From positions 532,455 through 596,454 of the forward strand of contig NZ_BMSK01000002.1 of NCBI RefSeq assembly GCF_014649115.1: 64,000 nucleotides of DNA, read 5' to 3'. Position 1 is the stretch's first letter, and the number at the start of each line of letters is the position of its first letter. Shown in pieces: positions 57,651 through 64,000 of this stretch. Origin of the DNA: Streptomyces eurythermus. Lineage in GTDB: Bacteria; Actinomycetota; Actinomycetes; Streptomycetales; Streptomycetaceae. The notes beneath the pieces are model-generated. The model was not told the origin of the DNA, searched no databases, and worked only from the letters and a program-made list of their open reading frames with translations. The translations under genes and the position numbers were made by a program.

Positions 57651-57688
57651 AGTGCACCTCCTCGCAGACGGGTGCTCCGTTGCGGGGA

Positions 57689-57709
57689 TACCCTCTGTGG
57701 GGTAGGGTA
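57689..57709. promoter_or_regulatory. Inverted repeat upstream of the PTM operon
   Basis: TACCCT-N9-AGGGTA lies 39-59 bases before the proposed CTG start of the first PTM gene, in a locally less GC-rich stretch that also holds CATACTTATTCC, a possible -10 region on the minus strand. It may be an operator or a leader hairpin. Confidence 0.35.
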
Positions 57710-57739
57710 ATCTCCGTGCGGAATAAGTATGAGAATCGA

Positions 57740-57904
57740 TCAGCCTAAAGGTGGTCGGTGATTTTCCAGAAACGTTTCTTCCGAGGCCAAGTCGTCACGG
57801 ATTCCAACCGCAGTCGCCGGATGGCCTGCCTCGGCGGCGCGCACGGCGAGGGGCAGTCCCACGTAGCCTTGGCCGGCGACGACAACATCCATGACGACTC
57901 CCAT
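57740..57904 (-). pseudogene. Nucleotide-sugar dehydrogenase, N-terminal fragment
   Basis: About 54 residues starting MGVVMDVVVAGQGYVGLPLA, the NAD-binding GxGYVGLPLA motif of UDP-glucose/UDP-ManNAc dehydrogenases. It continues RAAEAGHPATAVGIRDDLAS and then stops; a full enzyme has about 420 residues. Truncated next to the PTM promoter. Confidence 0.7.
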
Positions 57905-58062
57905 CCGGGTAAGGAGCGGCGCGGTGCCCCTGGTTTCTGTGGTGATGCCGGTACACAACTCGGCGGCCACGCTAGGGCCTTCAGTCCGGTCGGTGCTGAC
58001 GCCGACCCACACCGCTCTCGAACTGCTGATCACCGGCGACGCGTCTTCGGACGACTCGATGG
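57891..58062 (+). pseudogene. Family 2 glycosyltransferase, N-terminal fragment
   Basis: Reads VPLVSVVMPVHNSAATLGPS and LELLITGDASSDDSM, the N-terminal nucleotide-binding motif of GT2 enzymes (normally ...VDDGSTD). Only about 57 residues remain before the sequence changes to an unrelated regulator fragment. Its start overlaps that of the divergent dehydrogenase fragment by 14 bases, so the pair was probably a divergent polysaccharide locus before decay. Confidence 0.6.
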
Positions 58063-58520
58063 TTTGCTGCGGGATTTTGCCCGCCAGGACGAACGTGTCC
58101 TGGTGAAGGCGGCGCCCGAGCAGGGCGGGATGACCAGGCGCCGGTCGTAGACCCAGAATGCGTGCGGGGCGGTGCGGTGCAGCTGTGCATCGAAGGGGAT
58201 GATGCCCAGCTCCACGCGCTTCTGCCCGACGAGGCTGTACAGCCGGTCCAGCTGTTCCGCCATCACGTCCAGCGGGCGCGGGCGGTGGTACAGGGCCGCC
58301 TCGCACAGCGAACCGGAACGACTTTTCCGGGTCGTACAGGGCTTCCTGTCTGCGCATGCGCTTTTGCACGGCCGTATCAGTCGTAGCCGGGATGCCGCGG
58401 AACTCGGCAAGGGTGTCGAAAACGACGCGCGCGTGCTCCGGTGTCTGGAAGAGCGCCGGGATCCGGGACGCACAAGGCCGCGGATCTGCGTGGTGTTCTC
58501 CGTCAGCCGGCGAACTCGGC
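58063..58520 (-). pseudogene. DUF5753-type XRE regulator, C-terminal remnant
   Basis: In changing frames one reads RRQEALYDPEKSFRFAV, then LYHRPRPLDVMAEQLDRLYS, VELGIIPFDAQLHRTAPHAF and WVYDRRLV, the DUF5753 (Scr1-like) ligand or antitoxin-like domain of Streptomyces XRE regulators. The helix-turn-helix part is missing and at least two frameshifts occur. Confidence 0.65.
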
Positions 58521-58558
58521 GATCAGCTCAGCCGGCACCCCCGGGTAAGGCCGCTCCA

Positions 58559-59101
58559 TCACCTCCCCCAGCCATCCCGCATCGGCAGCGGCAACATCAC
58601 GTCGGTCGAGGTGTCCGAGCCGAGCGTCAGACGGAAGGCGGACAGCGAGTGCGCGCAGAGGCCAAGGCCCACCGTCAGCATCGCGGAGACCGCCTCACCG
58701 AAGACCGTCTCCCGCAGCAGCACCGACAACCGTGTCGAATCCAGCACCATCACCTGCCCTGGCCGGTGGACCACCACCCGCGTGGACACGCCGGCCACCC
58801 CGGCCGCCGCTGCCGATCGCTCGTAGCGTGAGCGGGATCCCCCCCGGCCCGAACCACTCCCGTCAGACGCGCAGCAGCGTTCCGCACTGGCCGCAGCCGC
58901 GTCCGTTTCCGGGGTCCGGGCACACGCCGCAACCAGGGGTGCGGACACGGCGGCCCCCAGGCCGGCCGTGGCGGCGGTCCGCAGGAACGAACGGCGGGAG
59001 TACCCGCAGGCGCGCCGGTCCCGGCGAGGTTGTGCGACCGCTCGGTCTTCGGCTTCCTCCAACTCGGACAAGCGTGTAGGCGGCACAAGCGAATGCGGCA
59101 C
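58559..59101 (-). CDS. Hypothetical protein with Tat-like signal, doubtful
   Basis: 180 residues. The stretch RRSFLRTAATAGLGAAVSAP followed by LVAAC resembles a twin-arginine lipoprotein signal, but it lies about 33 residues in and the region before it is charged. After a Ser/Gly-rich linker comes VVVHRPGQVMVLDSTRLSVL and ETVFGEAVSAMLTVGLGLC, for which I know no family. Codon use is moderately biased. It lies in a graveyard of broken genes, so it may join two fragments rather than be one real gene. Confidence 0.3.
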   Translation of the reverse strand: MPHSLVPPTRLSELEEAEDRAVAQPRRDRRACGYSRRSFLRTAATAGLGAAVSAPLVAACARTPETDAAAASAERCCASDGSGSGRGGSRSRYERSAAAAGVAGVSTRVVVHRPGQVMVLDSTRLSVLLRETVFGEAVSAMLTVGLGLCAHSLSAFRLTLGSDTSTDVMLPLPMRDGWGR

Positions 59102-60088
59102 TGGAGTGGATTGCGGAGCTCACCGAGGCGTTGGAGACGCTGCGCGAGGACCGGGATGAGGGACGCCGGCGCCGGGTCGACCTGCAGCGGCAGATCGACT
59201 CGCTGACGAACCGGAACCAGGACCGGACCGAGGCAAGGAAGGCAGCACTGGCCCAGCGGCACCGGATGCGTGCCATCCTCGGCCCCTGTGAGAGCGACCA
59301 GGAGCTGGAGAAGTGGGAGCCAGGCTCTGAGCTGGGTGGTTCGCATACGTACTGGCTCCGGGAGCCTGCGTTCGCGCCACTCGCTCCGCCACCCGGCCGT
59401 GACTGCAGACGCCGAGGACTCGTTCTTTCCCTGGTCGACGTCCTGGTCCTCTCCCTGGCCGTCTCCGCCGGCACCCAGCTTCCCCGGCGACCACAACAAC
59501 CCCAAGAACACCGCCGACAGCCAGATGGAGCGGATCCTCACCCCCGCGCTCCTGCCGACTGGCTCCGGCTCGCAGGGCCGTCCTTCCAGCCCCGCTGCTT
59601 CCACCTCTCCCGGGGCCCTTCCGGCCGAGGGCTCACCGACATGCCCGCCCAAGCCCGGCCACAACGCTGCCCCATCCACGCCCGCTCCCAGGCTCACGCC
59701 GACGCCGACACCCAGGCTCACGGCACCGGCGGTGAGCGTGCGCTGGCAGGGCACGCTGCTCCTCTACAGCAACGGAGTCTGCAGCGGCTGGTGGCTGGAC
59801 GATCGGCCACCGTCACGGGCTTTGGCCGGCGACCTCGGCTTGGAGTGCGACTAGCACCCGGGCGAAGTCGACGGCAACGCTCTCGCGGCGTGGCACGGCG
59901 CAACGCGTCCCACCTACCAGCAGTGCTCCGAGATGAGCGGCCAGCTGGCGCGAAGGGCGCTGCCTGTTCAGGAGGGATCCATGGCCTGCCTCGGAACCTT
60001 GGACGGACGTCTGGGCCATTTCACGGTGACGAACATCCTGGGCCCTGCCGAACTGAACCTCGAAGCGACCGTGTGGGAGCGCCGGTGA
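59095..60088 (+). pseudogene. Membrane-type regulator-like protein, broken by frameshift and stop
   Basis: N-terminal part: ALEWIAELTEALETLREDRD and VDLQRQIDSLTNRNQDRTEA, a coiled coil. In the next frame follow a Pro/Ser/Thr-rich linker (59400-59720) and VSVRWQGTLLLYSNGVCSGW. A TAG at 59852-59854 interrupts this frame, which then continues convincingly as AAWHGATRPTYQQCSEM and LGHFTVTNILGPAELNLEAT to a TGA at 60086-60088. So one gene of about 330 codons carries a frameshift and a nonsense mutation. The pattern resembles Streptomyces proteins with an N-terminal regulatory part, a linker and an extracellular tail; function unknown. Confidence 0.6.
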
Positions 60089-60357
60089 TCCTGAAGCGGT
60101 CGAGAAGGGCCGCGCACCGTACCGTGCCCGAACGCTGCCACAACGCACCGAAAGTCCCTTGCAGATCGCTGCACGACACGCGGCTGATCCGGATCTTCAT
60201 CTTCCACTACGGGCATATGCCGTAACCCCGAAAGGTGTTCACTGACGGCTCCTGGAGCAGCTCACCCCGGTAAAATCTCACAGGATCATGAGCTGCACGT
60301 GGGGAGCCATGTGCCTCCGCGGCCACAGCTCACAAGAAATCGGCATCCGGAGGAACC

Positions 60358-60825
60358 ATGCTCAAGCTGAACGCCCCCATGAACGGCCCCTCCGGGTTCA
60401 GAAGAGTGATCTCGAACCTCGACTACCCGGAATCCCAGTACGGATACACCGGGCCAGGGTGGAGCTGGATGTGGGTGAATTCCCCCTTCGCCTTATCTTT
60501 CGTGGAGGGGCAGTTCACTCGCAGGGTTTTCAAGCAATACCAGACGTCACATCGGGACCTGCGGTCCTTCGTCAGTGAAAGCCTCGCACCCAACGACCCG
60601 CGCTGGTCCAAAGCATGCGCCGCCGCTCTTCGCGACACGACCGCACAGGAATTCATTCTGGTCTGCGAGATCTGGGCATTCGCCTCGTTCGAAGTCCGCT
60701 CGGGCAGGAGCGCGGAAGCAGGTACGGCCTTCTACAACGGATGGGTCGCAGCCATGAACGCCGATCCGCAGAGCACATACGAACTGCAGTGGTCCGAGAA
60801 ACCCACCGTCATACTGATGAGCTAA
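60358..60825 (+). CDS. Hypothetical protein, TTA codon, unknown family
   Basis: 155 residues with an excellent GGAGGA five bases before the ATG. Composition is lower in GC than the neighbours and the sequence is protein-like throughout (NLDYPESQYGYTGPGWSWMW, DTTAQEFILVCEIWAFASFE, AAMNADPQSTYELQW). No signal peptide or membrane span. I do not recognise a family. Codon 46 (60493-60495) is TTA, so expression may need the bldA tRNA. It stands alone between a broken gene and an IS element, which fits an acquired gene. Confidence 0.7.
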   Translation: MLKLNAPMNGPSGFRRVISNLDYPESQYGYTGPGWSWMWVNSPFALSFVEGQFTRRVFKQYQTSHRDLRSFVSESLAPNDPRWSKACAAALRDTTAQEFILVCEIWAFASFEVRSGRSAEAGTAFYNGWVAAMNADPQSTYELQWSEKPTVILMS

Positions 60826-60848
60826 CCGCGGGTCCGCGTCAGGCTACC

Positions 60849-60882
60849 CCTAACGAGTTGGTGCGTGATAGCGGGTGAGGCG
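60849..60882 (+). repeat. Left 34-bp inverted repeat of the IS5-family element
   Basis: Begins CCTAACGAGTTGGTGCGTGA and is the exact reverse complement of 61861-61894. Confidence 0.9.
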
Positions 60883-61892
60883 GGCTGGCCCGTTGGGGGA
60901 CGCTGGGTCAGGCTTGAGCGGTGCGGTCGGAGACGAGGCCGGCGATGGCGCGGTAGGTGTCGGCCAGGCGGTCGCGGCGATGGGTCCAGCGCGTCAGTTG
61001 CTTCCAGCGTTTGTGGTCGGCGAGGGCGTGTTCGACGGTGATGCGGTCGGAGGAGTGCCCGTGGCGGTCGCGTTCCCACTGTTCGACTCTGCCGGGCAGT
61101 GCTCCCGGGCGGGGTTTTCTGGGTGGTGTGATCGCTTGCCCGCGGTGGTCGCGGCTGAGGCCGAGGTAGCCGTCGTCCAGGAGGACCTCGACGTCGGGGA
61201 AGTGCTGAAAGCAGACGGCAATGCCTTCATTGCGGGCCGCCGTGGCGTCGTGCATGCGTCCAGGCCGCAGGGCATCGGTCCACAACGTGCGACCCCGCCA
61301 GTCGGCGATCACGGTGGCTTTCATCGTGTTCTGCTTCTTCTTGCCCGAGACGAACGCACGGCGTCCGCCACGGTTGGCCGGCGGCCTGCGGACCTGAATC
61401 TCGGTGGCGTCCAGCCGCAGCTCTACGCCCTCGGCCTGGGCATAGGCGAACACGTCCGTCAGCGTCCGAAGACGCAGGCCAGGCCGGTCGGGGACCGCGC
61501 ACCCCCGCTCGGCAAGGAGTATGCGTATTTCTGCGATCGCGCGAGTGATGGTGGAGCGGTCGACGCCGAACAGCAGGCCCAGCACCGAATGCGGCAGGTC
61601 GTGCCGCAGATGGATCAGCGTGGCCACCAGCCGGTCGACGAACACCAGCTGGTGGCGGGCGCCGGCGCCCGCGGCCCGCTTCCGGACTCCTCCTCGTGCA
61701 GCATGCCGACGGCCCTCGAGTCCGGCCTGCCACGGCACGGCCAACTCCTCGACCAGACAAGCGAGATGCCGCCGAGAGATTCCCGTGAACAGCCGATGCG
61801 CCAGCACCGCCCGATCGACCATGATCGCCACACCCGGATCCTGCCACCTGTCAGGCCCGACGCCTCACCCGCTATCACGCACCAACTCGTTA
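60851..61892 (-). mobile_element. Intact IS5-family insertion sequence (IS112-like)
   Basis: About 1.04 kb with one transposase gene and perfect 34-bp terminal inverted repeats. A TA dinucleotide at each tip (60851-60852, 61891-61892) could be the target duplication typical of this group. The perfect ends and unbroken gene suggest recent arrival. Confidence 0.85.
60908..61831 (-). CDS. IS5-family DDE transposase
   Basis: 307 residues. N-terminal helix-turn-helix domain (about 60-110; HQLVFVDRLVATLIHLRHDL, HSVLGLLFGVDRSTITRAIA) and a DDE_Tnp_4 catalytic domain: LRLDATEIQVRRP (first Asp), SGKKKQNTMKATVIADWRG, VEVLLDDGYLGLSRDH (second Asp) and ITVEHALADHKRWK (Glu). All three catalytic residues are present and there is no frameshift, so it is probably functional. 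Confidence 0.95.
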   Translation of the reverse strand: MAIMVDRAVLAHRLFTGISRRHLACLVEELAVPWQAGLEGRRHAARGGVRKRAAGAGARHQLVFVDRLVATLIHLRHDLPHSVLGLLFGVDRSTITRAIAEIRILLAERGCAVPDRPGLRLRTLTDVFAYAQAEGVELRLDATEIQVRRPPANRGGRRAFVSGKKKQNTMKATVIADWRGRTLWTDALRPGRMHDATAARNEGIAVCFQHFPDVEVLLDDGYLGLSRDHRGQAITPPRKPRPGALPGRVEQWERDRHGHSSDRITVEHALADHKRWKQLTRWTHRRDRLADTYRAIAGLVSDRTAQA

Positions 61893-61894
61893 GG
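61861..61894 (-). repeat. Right 34-bp inverted repeat of the IS5-family element
   Basis: Exact reverse complement of 60849-60882. Confidence 0.9.
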
Positions 61895-61962
61895 CCCGCC
61901 CCCTCGGGCTGCTCCCGGCCGGCCACCTGGGCCCGGTGCCTCTTGTCACCACGGGTCGGCAC

Positions 61963-61980
61963 AAGGGCCCAACGGCCCTT
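61963..61980. promoter_or_regulatory. OsdR/DevR-type dyad upstream of the flavohemoglobin-like gene
   Basis: AAGGGCC-CAAC-GGCCCTT is a perfect 7-bp inverted repeat with a 4-base centre. It agrees with the AAGGGCC-N4-GGCCCTT site I recall for OsdR, the Streptomyces relative of the mycobacterial dormancy regulator DevR/DosR. It lies 233 bases before the flavohemoglobin-like start and 68 bases from the IS end. Confidence 0.5.
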
Positions 61981-62213
61981 CTTACCAGGGACGTTGGGGC
62001 ATATGTCCGTAGTGTCATACTGACCTGCGGTTTCTGTGGGCGTCGCGCCTCCCGGTCGAGGCGCCTGAGGGCCGTCACCCCTTCTTCGCTTCCTAGGAGT
62101 TCACCAATGCCTCGACTGTTCTGCCAGCCTCCGAGCGGCGCGCCGGTCCCCCCGGCCCCGTGCGCCGGGCGGGTCACCGGCATGGGCCGCGAGACGCGGA
62201 CGGGGTTCTGACC

Positions 62214-63593
62214 ATGAGTGCGAACGACCGGAGTTACCACACGCTTCTGGCCCGGCACGAGGCGATGCGACTGCGGCGTCGACTGCTCACCCCGGGGAAC
62301 ACCGCGGGTGCGCAGGGGCAGCCCCCGGCCGGAGAACCGTACGACGGCGGCGCCGACCAGCGGACCATCATGGACCACCTGGACCTGGTGGCCCCCTTCG
62401 AGGAGCTGATCACTCACCTCTACCAGGCACTGTTCACGCGGCATCCCTCGCTGCGGTCGCTCTTCCCCGCCTCGATGGAATTCCAGAAGGCCCATCTCGC
62501 ACGGGCGTTCTCGTACCTGATCGAGCACTTGGACCGGCCCGACGACATCACCCGGACCTTCACCCAGCTCGGCCGTGACCACCGCAAGCTCGGTCTGCTG
62601 CCGGCGCAGTACGCCGCGTTCGAGGCAGCGCTGTGCGCAGCGCTGCGCATCCAGGCCGGCGAGCGCTGGCACGTGGAGCTGGAACGGGCGTGGGTGCGGA
62701 TGCTGCGCCTCGGTGTGACGGCCATGGTGCGCGGCGCGGACGCGGCGCTGCACGAACCGCCGTGCTGGCGTGCCACAGTGACGGCGCATCAGTTGCGTGG
62801 TCCGGACCTCGCGGTGCTCCGGCTGCGGCCGCACGAGACCTTCCGGTACCACGCCGGGCAGTACGTCACGCTGGAGTCCGCGAGACTGCCGCACACCTGG
62901 CGCCCGTACTATCCGGCCGGCGCACCCGGCCAGGAGGAGCTGGAGTTCCATGTCCGCCGCACCGGGCCCGGCGGGGTGAGTGACGCCCTGGTGCGCCACA
63001 CGTCGATCGGGGACGAAGTGCGGATCGGACCACCGAAGGGAAACCTGACACTCGGAGACGAGCCCTTGGGGGAACTACGGCTGGTGGCCTGGGACACCGG
63101 CTGGGCCGCGATGAAGGCGCTGTTGCGGGAACTGGACGCCCGAATGGGCACGGGATCGGAACACCGGGGCTGCGCGGTGCGGCTCCTCATAGGTGCCGGA
63201 ACGCTGTCCGACCTGTACGACACCGACTACCTGACCACGTTCGCGAGTGGCCGCCCGTGGCTCACCGTGGTGCCGGTGATCGCGGGAGCCGCACCGGAGG
63301 AACGGACCCGTGACCGCCTGGTCCAGGCCGTGGCCGAGTGTCTCTCCCCGGTGGCCGGCCCCACCCTGGTGGCCGGGCCGCCGACTGCCGTGAGCGCGGT
63401 GACGGGCGCCCTCGTCCGTGCCGGACTGCCGGCCGAACACCTCCGCCACGACCTGCCGTCGGCCGGAGCCCGGGACGTGCGAGGGAGCGCGGCAGGGGCC
63501 GGACCGGCCGGGAGGGCGGCACCCCCTGGACAGCCGGTTCGCGTCCCGTCCGCTGTCGCTCTGCGCGCCGGTCCGGCGCCCCTGCCGATGTGA
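62214..63593 (+). CDS. Flavohemoglobin-like protein (globin plus reductase-like domain)
   Basis: 459 residues. Residues about 45-185 are a globin of the flavohemoglobin type: LITHLYQALFTRHPSLRSLF, QKAHLARAFSYLIEHL and the proximal His in GRDHRKLGLLPAQY. Residues about 190-430 resemble the FAD/NAD(P)H reductase: LRPHETFRYHAGQYVTLE, VRIGPPKGNLTL. However RxYS reads RPYY and the GGTG-type NAD motif reads AWDTGWAAMKALL, so flavin and nicotinamide binding may be altered. The last 40 residues are Pro/Gly-rich. True flavohemoglobins detoxify nitric oxide; here the role may be sensing. An OsdR-type dyad upstream suggests control by hypoxia or stress. Confidence 0.8.
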   Translation: MSANDRSYHTLLARHEAMRLRRRLLTPGNTAGAQGQPPAGEPYDGGADQRTIMDHLDLVAPFEELITHLYQALFTRHPSLRSLFPASMEFQKAHLARAFSYLIEHLDRPDDITRTFTQLGRDHRKLGLLPAQYAAFEAALCAALRIQAGERWHVELERAWVRMLRLGVTAMVRGADAALHEPPCWRATVTAHQLRGPDLAVLRLRPHETFRYHAGQYVTLESARLPHTWRPYYPAGAPGQEELEFHVRRTGPGGVSDALVRHTSIGDEVRIGPPKGNLTLGDEPLGELRLVAWDTGWAAMKALLRELDARMGTGSEHRGCAVRLLIGAGTLSDLYDTDYLTTFASGRPWLTVVPVIAGAAPEERTRDRLVQAVAECLSPVAGPTLVAGPPTAVSAVTGALVRAGLPAEHLRHDLPSAGARDVRGSAAGAGPAGRAAPPGQPVRVPSAVALRAGPAPLPM

Positions 63594-63738
63594 TGCGCTG
63601 CCTGATAGCACAGCGCCGCCTGCCCCTCCCGTCGCCCCGGCGCGCCCCCGGGTGTCCTCCGCACGAAAACGACGGCGTCCGGACGGACGGGCGCACCGGC
63701 TCCGAGGGCGGAGGTGCCGACGCCGTGGTCCGCGTGCG

Positions 63739-63940
63739 TCAAGCCGGTGGCGCCAGGCGCTCGTCGGTGACCCGTTGCAGCCGAGGGACCGCTCCAGGGT
63801 CTGCGGGTCCACGACGGTCGCCTCCACGGTGACGCCGACGCCGTCCTTCACCCCCTTGACGATCGCGCGTGCCGCCGTCCGGCGCTGTTCGAGGCCGGCG
63901 TCCGGATGGGCTTCGACTCCGGTTCGGAGGAGAAACAGTT
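63739..63940 (-). pseudogene. Phenylacetate-CoA-ligase-like protein, C-terminal fragment with frameshift
   Basis: Reads RTAARAIVKGVKDGVGVTVE and ATVVDPQTLERSLG, the end of a PaaK-type adenylate-forming enzyme, then needs a one-base shift to finish as LQRVTDERLAPPA at the TGA 63739-63741. Residues further upstream toward the right edge do not continue the family, so only the tail remains. Confidence 0.5.
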
Positions 63941-64000
63941 CACGGAGCGGCGCTCGACAACTCGCAAAGGGGGCTGAGCTGGATTACAACATCCTCCAGA

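Overview
The window is high-GC DNA with strongly G/C-ending codons, Shine-Dalgarno-led ATG/GTG starts, rare TTA codons, modular polyketide genes, LuxR/LAL and XRE regulators, and secreted proteases and phytase. All of this points to a Streptomyces chromosome, probably an accessory or arm region, because it holds two biosynthetic loci, three IS elements (one nested in another) and many broken genes.

Layout. (1) 1-9.04 kb: the 3' end of a modular type I PKS locus, namely a last module with thioesterase, a single gene that joins a KAS III-like acyltransferase to a cytochrome P450, and a macrolide-type glycosyltransferase. These three genes overlap and end at a strong hairpin. (2) 9.1-19 kb: a truncated glycosyltransferase, an RsbQ/RsbP-like energy-stress pair, an IS3 scrap, a decayed RHS/YD-repeat toxin, a small P-loop kinase, a divergent PPK2/PhoD pair, and broken MFS and hydrolase genes. 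(3) 19-31.4 kb: an Lrp/AsnC regulator, a secreted phytase-like protein, a secreted M4 protease divergent from a LAL-type LuxR regulator, and a secreted S8 protease divergent from a regulator that contains a TTA codon. (4) 31.6-35.5 kb: a decayed IS3-family copy, then an IS5-family copy interrupted by an intact IS110-family element with a long non-coding end that may encode a bridge RNA. (5) 35.5-39.4 kb: an AmaP/Asp23 envelope-stress operon divergent from an ECF sigma factor, which is coupled to a protein with both an anti-sigma-type zinc motif and an Asp23-like domain. A perfect CRP-type palindrome lies between the two units. (6) 39.4-43.3 kb: an aldo/keto reductase with its divergent XRE regulator, then truncated HNH nuclease and relaxase genes. 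(7) 43.3-57.7 kb, minus strand: a complete polycyclic tetramate macrolactam (PTM) cluster, in transcription order sterol-desaturase-type hydroxylase, iterative PKS-NRPS, FAD oxidoreductase, MDR reductase, P450. (8) 57.7-64 kb: a gene graveyard, an orphan small gene, an intact IS5-family element with 34-bp perfect inverted repeats, and a flavohemoglobin-like gene preceded by an OsdR/DevR-type dyad.

How the genes work together. In the PTM cluster the PKS-NRPS would build two polyene chains, join them to ornithine (the adenylation-domain code reads as ornithine) and release a tetramate. One FAD enzyme and one MDR enzyme would close the carbocycles, the hydroxylase would act on the ornithine part, and the P450 would oxidise late. 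With only one FAD enzyme, an ikarugamycin-like 5-6-5 ring system is the best prediction. At the left edge, the PKS releases a chain that the P450, acyltransferase and glycosyltransferase would decorate or inactivate for self-protection. All calls are from reading the sequence; no database search was run.
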